DNA of 64,000 bases from Plutella xylostella (taxonomy: Eukaryota; Arthropoda; Insecta; Lepidoptera; Plutellidae), in the NCBI RefSeq assembly GCF_932276165.1, contig NC_064009.1, positions 3,038,001-3,102,000 of the forward strand. The letters run 5' to 3'. The notes under the pieces are model-generated. The model ran no database searches. It was not told the DNA's origin and saw nothing but the letters and a program-made list of their open reading frames with translations. Below are positions 35,501-43,083 of the stretch, one piece after another. The position numbers were made by a program, and so were the translations under genes. Numbering within the stretch: position 1 is the stretch's first letter; every line of letters begins with the position of its first letter.

Positions 35501-35597
35501 GTAGAGCCGTACAAGATTGTTTTATTCACCTCCGCGTCCTTGATGCCTTCTATTATGTATTGTATTGATACATAATCAGGGAACTTTGCTCTCTTAC
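32536..35597 (-). pseudogene. Gypsy A gag (3' part), protease, RT, RNase H and integrase core
   Basis: Continuation of element A's gag-pol downstream of the element B insertion, open to 32536. In order: gag C-terminus, two CCHC knuckles (CFNCGEMNHASREC, CFKCNEFGHISSAC), protease (VLIDTGAEVNLMT), RT (YSVIDLKDGFFHL, VVIFIDDLLIPA), RNase H (ELHTDASCIAYSAIL), integrase zinc finger (HERGHFGKRK ... CIPC) and catalytic core (TLHCDHIGPF, YITDRGSCF). The RT active site is F-I-D-D rather than Y-[LIV]-D-D. The upstream Met at 35679 lies in element B's LTR and is not native. Two lesions are visible: the 5.2-kb insertion at 35593-35597/40818-40822 and the frameshift near 32580. Confidence 0.88.
35593..35597. 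repeat. Target duplication of gypsy B (left copy)
   Basis: cttac here and at 40818-40822 flank element B. The gag frame of element A is the same on both sides, showing a clean integration. Confidence 0.88.
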
Positions 35598-35710
35598 TGT
35601 GATATTTAGGGAAATAATATACGAGTTTGTTGTTCACCATTCTTCTATTCGGTAATAGACAACCTAAACATATAAACAAACTTCTATATCAAAAAGGTCC
35701 AAACACCACA
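35598..35710 (-). repeat. Gypsy B 3' LTR
   Basis: 113 bp, from tgtgatatttaggg to ccaaacaccaca on the + strand, identical to 40705-40817. Confidence 0.93.
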
Positions 35711-35726
35711 TTCCTCCCCTACTATT
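35711..35726 (-). other. Gypsy B polypurine tract
   Basis: Directly upstream of the 3' LTR on the minus strand is AGTAGGGGAGGAA, a purine run in the position that primes plus-strand cDNA synthesis. Confidence 0.7.
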
Positions 35727-35852
35727 TACAAAACAATATAAGCAACTTAAAAATTAATACATCCTTTCACATTAATCCAACTAAAGTAATAAATCATTAA
35801 CAAAACAAAATCAAATAATTATTCACATAAAATATTTCCTTTTTATTATACT

Positions 35853-38800
35853 TTACTTATATATCGGATTCGGATTCCTAGTGGAACGTACTGGCCGACC
35901 ACTGTCACCCACTGGTGGCTGAGGAGCAACCTCGCCTCTACTCTCCTCCCCCTCTATAGAAGTGCCAGCAGTAACATCGGTGCAGTCATAGTATGGCACA
36001 TCATCATCATCTTCCACAAAACCCTTATATTTCAGGAGGTGATCAACATGCTTTCTAACTTTCACATCTAAATCTCCTATGTACACTATATACATCATGG
36101 CCCCTATCTTCTCTTCAACTTTGCCCAGTTTCCATTCAGTCCTATTACCATTATTAAAAAAACATTTAGCCAAAACATAGTCACCGATACAAAAGTTGGC
36201 TCGCCTATGGCCACCGTACTGTCTACATTGAGAGTCTTGCTGAGCAGAAACATTTCTCTGAGCTTCAGCCGACAGCGACACTGTAGCCGGCGCATTCTGC
36301 GGAGCTGGCGGTGGTGGTGAGCCTCGCAATAGATCGAAACGACCGCGCAACGTGCGACCGAACATTAACTGCGCAGGAGAAAAACCTGTCGTCAAATGAA
36401 CCGAGTTCCTGTAGTCAAATAAATATCTATTTACACCACTCTGACAAGCTGTTTGACTATCTGCCGGTTTTAGTATCACCTTCAAAGCCCTTTTTACCGT
36501 CTTAACGCTATTTTCTGCCTGGCCATTTGATGCCGGATGGTACGGTGCGCTGGTGATGTGGCTTATACCATTGTGCTCACAAAAACGCTCAAACTCAGCT
36601 GACACAAAATTGGGCCCATTATCACTCACTAGGGTCTCCACCAATCCAAATCTGCTAAAAAGCTCTTCTAATTTTTCTAACACACTTTTAGTGTCCGTTT
36701 TGCTCATCACATAGCATTCTACCCATTTTGTATGTGCATCTACAGCAATTAGGAACTGCTTGTCGTGCAGTGAAAACATATCTATGTGCATGCGCTGCCA
36801 CGGCCGCTCCGGGTATGTCCAGACAGCGAGCGGCGCGCGCGGCGGCGCGGGCCTCAGCGCGGCGCACGCGGAGCACGAGCCGACTGTCTCCTCGATGTGC
36901 CGGTCGATGCCGGGCCACCACGCCCACCACATACGTGCTCTAGCCTCTGTTTTACTTTTCACTACACCAAAATGAGAGCTATGCAGTTCATCTAGTAACT
37001 GTTTACGAAATTTACTAGGTATAACCAATTTATGGCCCCTAATAATGCAATCGTTCTCTCGAGACAGTTCTAATCTACACCTATAGTATGGCCACAAATC
37101 ATCATCATTACATTTGGCAGGCCATCCATTCCTAATACAGTTCGACACTTTAATCAAAACTGGGTCTCGGCTGGTTTCAATTTTTACATCGGCAATTGTT
37201 ATCGGTTTCAATAAAGAATCCGACATAAAATGTATATACAGTCCCGTTTCATTATTTTCGGAATTATCATCTCTGTAGCTACCTATTGCTCGAGAGAGAA
37301 AATCAGCAACATTATCCTGACTTCTAACGTACTCTATCTCGAAATTGTAAGCCGTCAAGAACAATGCGTACCGCTGCAACCTGTTCGCCGCTAATTCCGG
37401 TACGCCCTTTTTGTTACCGAATATGGTGATCAACGGTTTGTGATCAGTCCTCAGAATAAACGGCACTCCACGTCCATAAAGGTAATGGTGAAACTTTTTC
37501 ACTGCGAACACTATGGCTGTTGCTTCCTTCTGAATCTGGGCATAGTTACACTCCGCTTTAGAAAGCGAACGCGAAGCGTAAGCAACGACCCTCTCCGTGC
37601 CGTCCGGCTGCCGCTGCGCCAACACCGCGCCCAGCCCGTGCGGACTCGCGTCTGACGTCACTATGGTCGGTAATTCGGGGTTGTAATGAGCAAGAACTTG
37701 ATCCGATGCTAATTCAGTTTTAATCCTTTGAAATGCATCTTCTTGTTCATTCCCCCATACCCATTTGACCCCTTTTTGTAACAGCGCGTGCAACGGACTC
37801 AGAACACTTGAAGTGTTCGGCACAAAGCAACGGTAATAGTTCACCATACCTAGGAATGACTTCAATTCACTCTCATTCCTGGGACATTTAGAGTTCAAAA
37901 TGGCTTCTACCTTTTTCGGAGACTTGTGTAAGCCATGTCTGTCAATCACGAATCCCAAATACTCTACAGACTCTTTGAATAACTCACATTTGTCCTGCTT
38001 CAAACGCAACCCTGCCTGTTCTAGTCTTTTCATCACTTCCTCCAGTCTTTTAAGGTGAATGTTCTTGTTTTCCCCAGTTACCAGAATGTCATCTAAGAAG
38101 ATGCAAACACCCTCAATATCACCTAAAAGATTCTCCATCGTCCTTTGGAAGATGAACGGGGCATTGCTTAAACCAAACACCAATCTGTTGAAACAAAACA
38201 ACCCTTTATGTGTGTTAATGCACGTCAAATATTTTGAATCGTCTAGAACCAGTTGGTTATACGCTCGAGACAAATCAAGTTTCGAAAATTCTTGACCACC
38301 GTGCAACTTTGCAAATAAGTCCTCAATGCGAGGAATAGGATAATTATCCATGCAAACCATTTTATTCAGCGTTACCGAATAGTCAGCACACAGGCGTATA
38401 TTTCCACCGGGCCGCAACACCGGCACAATAGGAGTAGCGATCTCGGAATGCTCAACCTTTTCCAGAATCCCTAACTCCACGAGGCGATTCAGCTCCTCTT
38501 CGACCTTTGCCTTCAAGGCAAGAGGAACGGGCCGCGGCTTGAAATACTTAAACTGTGAACCTTCTTTAATCTTAATTTCTATTTTATGCTTATTGAACGT
38601 ACCTAATTCGTCCCTAAACAATTTTTCATATTTCTCTTTTAAGTACGTTTCATAGTCACCCCTTTGAATGTTAAGGCAGTTCTCAGAACATAACTTCAAA
38701 TTGAATGCGCCAATAAAATCCCGCCCTAGTAACACTGGTTGTCTTTCATCTGTGTCAATGACGTACATGCCAATCGTTTTGACAGAATTGTCAAATGATA

Positions 38801-38891
38801 TTGGCAGATGTAAACAGCCCATCGGTGTTATTTTGGTGCCGTTGTAACAATTCAGTATCATATGACACGGCTTCAATGGACAACATTTCAT
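35853..38891 (-). CDS. Gypsy B reverse transcriptase, RNase H and integrase
   Basis: 1012 codons, no internal stop. The first residues lie in the inverted-repeat end of the 0.75-kb insert, so the ATG at 38891 is probably not the native start. Next comes the C-terminal half of the protease (QPVLLGRDFIGAF), then RT (FSKLDLSRAYNQL, GVCIFLDDILVTG), RNase H (PTIVTSDASPHGLGAVLAQ), the integrase zinc finger (HSSHFGVVK ... CSACAA) and a full catalytic triad (D in MHIDMF, D in LVSDNGPNF, E in GQAENSVK). A C-terminal DNA-binding tail ends at PNPIYK. All catalytic residues are present, so the enzymes look functional; the product copies and integrates element B. Confidence 0.92.
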   Translation of the reverse strand: MKCCPLKPCHMILNCYNGTKITPMGCLHLPISFDNSVKTIGMYVIDTDERQPVLLGRDFIGAFNLKLCSENCLNIQRGDYETYLKEKYEKLFRDELGTFNKHKIEIKIKEGSQFKYFKPRPVPLALKAKVEEELNRLVELGILEKVEHSEIATPIVPVLRPGGNIRLCADYSVTLNKMVCMDNYPIPRIEDLFAKLHGGQEFSKLDLSRAYNQLVLDDSKYLTCINTHKGLFCFNRLVFGLSNAPFIFQRTMENLLGDIEGVCIFLDDILVTGENKNIHLKRLEEVMKRLEQAGLRLKQDKCELFKESVEYLGFVIDRHGLHKSPKKVEAILNSKCPRNESELKSFLGMVNYYRCFVPNTSSVLSPLHALLQKGVKWVWGNEQEDAFQRIKTELASDQVLAHYNPELPTIVTSDASPHGLGAVLAQRQPDGTERVVAYASRSLSKAECNYAQIQKEATAIVFAVKKFHHYLYGRGVPFILRTDHKPLITIFGNKKGVPELAANRLQRYALFLTAYNFEIEYVRSQDNVADFLSRAIGSYRDDNSENNETGLYIHFMSDSLLKPITIADVKIETSRDPVLIKVSNCIRNGWPAKCNDDDLWPYYRCRLELSRENDCIIRGHKLVIPSKFRKQLLDELHSSHFGVVKSKTEARARMWWAWWPGIDRHIEETVGSCSACAALRPAPPRAPLAVWTYPERPWQRMHIDMFSLHDKQFLIAVDAHTKWVECYVMSKTDTKSVLEKLEELFSRFGLVETLVSDNGPNFVSAEFERFCEHNGISHITSAPYHPASNGQAENSVKTVKRALKVILKPADSQTACQSGVNRYLFDYRNSVHLTTGFSPAQLMFGRTLRGRFDLLRGSPPPPAPQNAPATVSLSAEAQRNVSAQQDSQCRQYGGHRRANFCIGDYVLAKCFFNNGNRTEWKLGKVEEKIGAMMYIVYIGDLDVKVRKHVDHLLKYKGFVEDDDDVPYYDCTDVTAGTSIEGEESRGEVAPQPPVGDSGRPVRSTRNPNPIYK

Positions 38892-39623
38892 TTTCTTTAC
38901 CCTATATTTTTATTAGCTATTCGGAAAGGTTATAAAAAATTAGAGGACCCGTATTTTTTATTTTGTATATACATTAATTTTTGCATGTTATTTTTAACTT
39001 TAAAGTTAATTATTTTAAAACCGGAAGTGACATCACATATTAGGCTCAATTTTTATTTTTGTCTATTGCCTTAGTCTCGAAAAAAACATAAATGACACTG
39101 ACAAGTGACATTTAAACTTTGTTTACATGCCAACCAATAAATTGGTCATTTTCAAATGACATTGATATTTCTGATGATACAAAGTAGGTACTTATCATGT
39201 AAAAAAATAAACAGAAGCATTTTTTCAGCTGTGTAGGCGGTGGCATGCTCTGGGACATATTAAATAGAGGTCATCTCTTAATAAGCACTAACCATTTTAT
39301 ATGATAAATTAAAAAAATAGTCAGAAAGTGTCAGAACAGAATTTATGAAAATGACCCAAATAAACAACAACGACTCGATAAAACGTCAACGCCAATCAAA
39401 AATGAAAGTGACAGTTACTTTGTTTTTAAATCTATAGGCTTTGATCATCAAAATGCATCGCACCTGATGCATGACGTCATCAGCACTTTTTTACTATTTT
39501 ATGATTTTCTCGAAAATGATACATCCCAAAAATACAAAAACATTTTTTTTGTGGCCTTGAGAGCTAAATCTCGAAATGGTTTTCGATTTATAGCAGCTTA
39601 AGTTTTTTGAAATGTTGTCCATT
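38875..39623. mobile_element. 0.75-kb insert splitting the gypsy B protease
   Basis: The segment is bounded by a perfect 16-bp inverted repeat, aatggacaacatttca at 38875-38890 and its complement at 39608-39623. It is AT-rich and non-coding, unlike the surrounding element. The protease motif DSG lies on one side and its LLGRDF flap and C-terminal part on the other, so it interrupts one domain. No target duplication is obvious. It may be a non-autonomous DNA element; gag and pol run a few codons into its ends and then stop or start. Confidence 0.65.
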
Positions 39624-40629
39624 TATATTTATGTTTGAAATGCTTATCATACATCCCTTTAGGTAACACAGAAACAGCGCTTCCACTATCTACTTCGCAC
39701 GAAATCTGTTCACTCGCTATCGCTACGATCTGTCGCATAGGCTCACCATTATAAGTTTTGATGTGAAACAATTCGCAATATTTACCGTCTACAATGTCGC
39801 TGTCGCTGTCCTCCGGCTGTAGGTGATTGTTCCGCCTAGACTTGCACATTCTTCGGAGATGGCCCTTCTTATTGCAATTCTGACACATCAAGTTACTAAA
39901 TCTACACTGGTCCGTCGTGTGGTTCCGGTAGCCGCACACCTTACACCTGCCTGCTCGTGTCTGCGCGGCGTGTGACGGCGCGGCCGCCGGCGTGGCGCGG
40001 CCCGCGCCGCTGCCCGCTCGCATCTCGAGCAGTTGCGGCGGCTCCACGGCGCCCCGCGCGCCGCGCAGCGCCTGCCGCGCGCCGCGCAGCGCCTGCCGCG
40101 CGCACCGCACGCCCTGCGCCAGCTCCAGTGCCTTGTTCATAGTGAGCGTGTCCACGCTCTCCGCGAACAGTCGCTCCTCCTCCTTCGCGTCCTCCAGTCC
40201 GAGGACGAATCGGTCGCGCAGCGCCGTGTCGAGCTCCGTTCCGAACCCGCAGTACTGCGCCGCCCTCCGCACTCGAGCCGCCCACTCGGCCAGTCCCGCT
40301 CCTGCCCGCTGCTCCGCCTTGTAGAAAGCGCACCTTTCTGCGAAGCTGCACCTCTTTGGCTCCAGGTGCCGGTCTAGCAATGCTACAAGCGCCTTGTACT
40401 CCACATTGTCTAGTAAGGTCGGGAAGGCCAAGTCTTTTACGACCCGGTATGTGTCATCAACCAGCGCCGTCAGCAGCAAGGCTCTCCTTTTAAGGCCTGC
40501 TGCATCGTTTTCTTCGGTAATGTCGTTTGCTATGCAGAACTGTACAAACCGGTCTTTGAAAATTTGCCATTCTTGACAGGCGTGGTCGAAATTTAGGTTA
40601 CCACCGAATATACATGTGCTAGAACTCAT
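39598..40629 (-). CDS. Gypsy B gag and N-terminal protease
   Basis: 343 codons from an ATG at 40627-40629. The capsid-like region has DRFVQFCIANDI and YKALVALLDRHLEPKR. A strongly GC-rich, Ala/Arg-rich linker contains a duplicated RQALRGARQALRGA. Two zinc knuckles follow (CKVCGYRNHTTDQC, CQNCNKKGHLRRMC) and then the protease active site (CEVDSGSAVSVLP). The frame stops a few residues into the 0.75-kb insert, cutting the protease. Codon and base composition in the linker is far more GC-rich than neighbouring DNA. Gag packages the element RNA; the truncated protease is unlikely to work as such. Confidence 0.85.
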   Translation of the reverse strand: MSSSTCIFGGNLNFDHACQEWQIFKDRFVQFCIANDITEENDAAGLKRRALLLTALVDDTYRVVKDLAFPTLLDNVEYKALVALLDRHLEPKRCSFAERCAFYKAEQRAGAGLAEWAARVRRAAQYCGFGTELDTALRDRFVLGLEDAKEEERLFAESVDTLTMNKALELAQGVRCARQALRGARQALRGARGAVEPPQLLEMRAGSGAGRATPAAAPSHAAQTRAGRCKVCGYRNHTTDQCRFSNLMCQNCNKKGHLRRMCKSRRNNHLQPEDSDSDIVDGKYCELFHIKTYNGEPMRQIVAIASEQISCEVDSGSAVSVLPKGMYDKHFKHKYKWTTFQKT

Positions 40630-40685
40630 AATGTATACCTTCCGCTCTTGCTATGTGTATTAATTTACTATTTACACTTCGCGTG

Positions 40686-40703
40686 GGGTCTTATTCGTCG
40701 CCA
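40686..40703 (-). other. Gypsy B probable primer-binding site
   Basis: The minus strand reads TGGCGACGAATAAGACCC one base after the 5' LTR. The leading TGG is as expected for pairing with a tRNA 3' CCA end. I cannot assign the tRNA. Confidence 0.55.
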
Positions 40704-40704
40704 A

Positions 40705-40817
40705 TGTGATATTTAGGGAAATAATATACGAGTTTGTTGTTCACCATTCTTCTATTCGGTAATAGACAACCTAAACATATAAACAAACTTCTATATCAAA
40801 AAGGTCCAAACACCACA
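40705..40817 (-). repeat. Gypsy B 5' LTR
   Basis: 113 bp identical to 35598-35710, followed by the second target-duplication copy cttac at 40818-40822. Confidence 0.93.
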
Positions 40818-41213
40818 CTTACCCATTTCTTTCATGACGAGCATGTACTGGTGATAGGTCTCACTGGGCTGCTTCTTACGAGCTGACATTAACTCATGCA
40901 TTTCTTTGGTGTTGATGCTGTCGGGGAATTCCTTTTGGAGGGCCGTCTTCAGTTCCTCAAACGTCTTGAAAACTTTCTCTGTCTTCAGCCACAGTGCTGC
41001 GGTACCTGATAGTGATCTTCTGGCTATAATAAGTTTTTGTTGCGGCGTCCAACTGAATATTTCAGAGTTGTCTTCGATGTCCTCGGCCCATTTTGTTGAC
41101 GAGTAGGTGTCGTCTTCGCCGTCGAATTTATTCAGACTCAACATCCCGTCGAGGTACGTAGCCGTCGGATCCGTGGTGGTCGTCGTCGTGGTCGTCCTTT
41201 CTCTGCCGGTCAT
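40818..41213 (-). pseudogene. Gypsy A gag N-terminal part, cut by element B
   Basis: From the ATG at 41211-41213 (MTGRERTTTTTTTTDP), 132 codons encode an N-terminal gag region: LNKFDGEDDTYSSTKWAEDI, then TAALWLKTEKVFKTFEELKT and ARKKQPSETYHQYM. This W/L-rich pattern is the retrotransposon gag domain. The frame runs into element B's LTR at 40817. A few more in-frame codons upstream of the ATG (to 41240) use a non-ATG start and are not needed. Confidence 0.85.
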
Positions 41214-41324
41214 TTTGGTTTTGTCGTCGTAAAAACACAAAATGAAAAATTTTCGTCTTCGTCTTGTTGGTTAGGGCACGTGCTTCGTCGTTGCGTCGTC
41301 CGTCGTTTTCCTGTTTTTGACCAA

Positions 41325-41342
41325 ATCCCGGACGAGCCCCCA
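41325..41342 (-). other. Gypsy A primer-binding site, tRNA-Pro
   Basis: On the minus strand the 18 bases TGGGGGCTCGTCCGGGAT start five bases after the 5' LTR. This matches the complement of the conserved 3' end of tRNA-Pro and is the same 18-mer used by murine leukaemia-type retroviruses. It would prime first-strand cDNA synthesis. Confidence 0.85.
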
Positions 41343-41347
41343 AAATT

Positions 41348-41448
41348 TGTGGGATTGGTGGTCAAGAACAAACACTTTTGGATACAGTTTAAGTACCGAA
41401 GCTTTATTTTAACTCTTTTTAAAATATTATTAAATAGCAACGCGCCTA
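41348..41448 (-). repeat. Gypsy A 5' LTR, first part
   Basis: 101 bp, identical to the left LTR over the same stretch. It is interrupted after gcgccta by the Tc1/mariner-type element. Confidence 0.92.
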
Positions 41449-41948
41449 TAGATTGGCAAGTTGCTTGGCGACCCTCCTTGCGGGGTGAAAGACGCGGAGG
41501 GGACGAGGTACCCAAGACGACAGCGGGTAGCGGGAGGGTAGCGGGGAAGGGCAACGCGTGCACTGCATGTCATTGTTACGGCAGTCTCGGCCGCGCAGCC
41601 GAGGCGGCCACATGTCTTATATAGTCTGTCATAATTTCAGTGCGACCCACATGAGATCATTGATCCTGAGACCATTAGTCTTAGGATGAGTGTTGAGGCC
41701 TTTTTAATATTATCATTATATTATTATTAGGTATCTATAATTCGTCAACAAAATAACGTTAAAAATAACAAATCGTATAATGTCTCAATATAGGGGCTTC
41801 TTGTAGAACAGCGTACCGGATCAGTCATGCTACGCGGCTAAAGGTTGGTACTGCGCAGTCAGATACGAAAAAGTAAACAACAAAGACGAAGAGTCCATAT
41901 GACAGTGCGTCAGTTGTCAGTTCTTGTAACTAGAAAAGCAACCAAAAT

Positions 41949-42182
41949 TTATGTGATTTAATTAAAGTTATTAATGAGCAAAACACAGAGAAAAATTACA
42001 AAATTGATGAAATTTTGAAAGAAAATGGTCATATCGTGCTTCGCCTACCCCCATACCACCCGGAATTAAATCCTATTGAACTTGTGTGGCGGTACGTGAA
42101 AGGCGAGCTCGCAAGAACGTCGATTGACTCTAACTTAGATAAAGAGATAAAAGACTTAGGGTGTCTTGCACAACGAATTTAA
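41949..42182 (+). pseudogene. DDE transposase C-terminal fragment (Tc1/mariner type)
   Basis: An open stretch encodes DLIKVINEQ, then DEILKENGHIVLRLPPYHPE and LNPIELVWRYVKGELA. The LPPYHPELNPIE block is the third catalytic (E) motif of IS630/Tc1/mariner DDE enzymes. No start codon and no first or second catalytic Asp are present, and the frame stops at 42180-42182. Further remnants follow at about 42297-42401 (SPEKWRNCDDHV, DEYYKSDRVFDDVLDR) after frame changes. Confidence 0.75.
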
Positions 42183-42537
42183 TCAAAATTAAATGTAGGT
42201 ATGACCTCTTGCTCGGACATTATACTGTCAGAGCAGGAGACAAACTATTTAATTTTATTTAACTTTGTTATGCTAGTCACCCTTAGAGTTGCTTTTCTCT
42301 AATTATTCGCCTGAAAAGTGGAGAAATTGTGACGACCATGTCATAAAAAATTAAGACGAATATTATAAATCTGATAGAGTATTTGACGATGTATTGGACA
42401 GGTATGTTATTGTTTATTTATAATTTAATTTAAATTAAACATAAAATATTATAGGTGTACACTGAACTAATATGACTGGCGTAGTCTAGTACATTATACT
42501 TCAAAGTAGGTATAATGTTTTTTGGTTTTTGTCTTAG

Positions 42538-42646
42538 ATTTATAATTGAAGTTAATGAAAACGATGATGAAGATGAGGATGACGACGACGATGAACAAGT
42601 TCAAACAGAGAGTGAACATGAAAGTGACATGGAAATTGATTTATAA
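42538..42646 (+). pseudogene. Acidic C-terminal exon of the same transposase
   Basis: After an AG at 42536-42537, about 36 codons encode FIIEVNENDDEDEDDDDDEQ and end SDMEIDL with TAA. The preceding stretch at 42402-42537 (GTATGT ... TCTTAG) looks like a 136-bp intron joining it to the VFDDVLDR coding remnant. Acidic tails of this kind are usual for this transposase group. Confidence 0.55.
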
Positions 42647-42921
42647 AATAAAACACTTTTACATAAATAAATTCAAATTGGTAAATATTCTGAAGGTAAA
42701 CATCCAAATTTTAATGCTGTCAAACTATAAATTTTAAGTTAAATATGACATTTTACGGGAACACTCATAGAATAAAATTTTACTTACGTCAGAAATAGTT
42801 ACAAGCTATCGCGAGATTAATCCGGGCACACCTTTCTACGTGTGTAGCATGTCGTGCTACCTCGCCCCCGCCACTTCTTTCACCCCGCAAGGAGGGTCGC
42901 CAAGTAACTTGCCACATTATA

Positions 42922-43038
42922 ATCAGTCTTCCATCTTTTTTTCGTCTCCTTCATTCTGTCTCGCTCTTCCGGTCCTTTCACTCACTCACCTTACGTTCCT
43001 TTCTACTCAAAAAGTCATAACGTTCCATTCTCACATCC

Positions 43039-43042
<4 letters not shown>
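42922..43042 (-). repeat. Gypsy A 5' LTR, second part
   Basis: 121 bp from atcagtcttccat to acatcccaca, identical to 31480-31600. Confidence 0.92.
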
Positions 43043-43082
<40 letters not shown>

Positions 43083-43083
43083 T
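43043..43083. repeat. (TA)n microsatellite, right side of gypsy A
   Basis: A pure TA run directly after the right LTR, the other half of the microsatellite at 27160-27217. Confidence 0.88.

Larger units (their letters stand above)
35598..40817 (-). mobile_element. Gypsy-type LTR retrotransposon B (short LTR), nested in A
   Basis: A 5.22-kb element with 113-bp LTRs that are identical, TG...CA ends, a 5-bp target duplication (cttac), a polypurine tract and a primer-site position next to the 5' LTR. It carries gag-protease (39624-40629) and RT-RNase H-integrase (35853-38874) frames, separated by a 0.75-kb insert with inverted-repeat ends. The very short LTRs and the protein pattern suggest the mag-like lineage, first known from silkworm; that lineage call is an inference. 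Identical LTRs mean a very recent insertion. Confidence 0.92.
41449..42919 (+). mobile_element. Tc1/mariner-superfamily element in the gypsy A LTR
   Basis: A 1.47-kb insert at a TA dinucleotide (TA kept on both sides), whose removal rejoins the LTR exactly. The terminal inverted repeats are about 45 bp and share ggcaagtt, cttggcgaccctccttgc and ggggtgaaaga. The + strand holds the C-terminal half of a DDE transposase (41949-42182) and an acidic tail exon (42538-42646). The N-terminal half is missing and replaced by non-coding DNA, so this copy needs a transposase in trans. Confidence 0.85.
27218..43042 (-). mobile_element. Gypsy-type LTR retrotransposon A, nested host of three insertions
   Basis: The LTRs begin TGTGGGAT and end ATCCCACA. 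After removing insertions each is 222 bp and the two are identical. The internal part runs on the minus strand: tRNA-Pro primer site (41325-41342), gag start (ATG at 41213), gag interrupted by element B (35598-40817), knuckles, protease, RT, RNase H and integrase down to 32003. Insertions are a TTAAG-flanked 4.16-kb piece in the left LTR (27264-31419), element B in gag, and a Tc1/mariner-type element in the right LTR (41449-42919). Without them element A would be about 4.8 kb. One frameshift near 32580 breaks the integrase. Confidence 0.92.

Noticed and set aside
39941..40377. Several open frames on both strands rich in Ala, Arg and Pro
   Set aside because: They are shadows of the GC-rich linker of gypsy B gag; the true frame has the zinc knuckles and protease.
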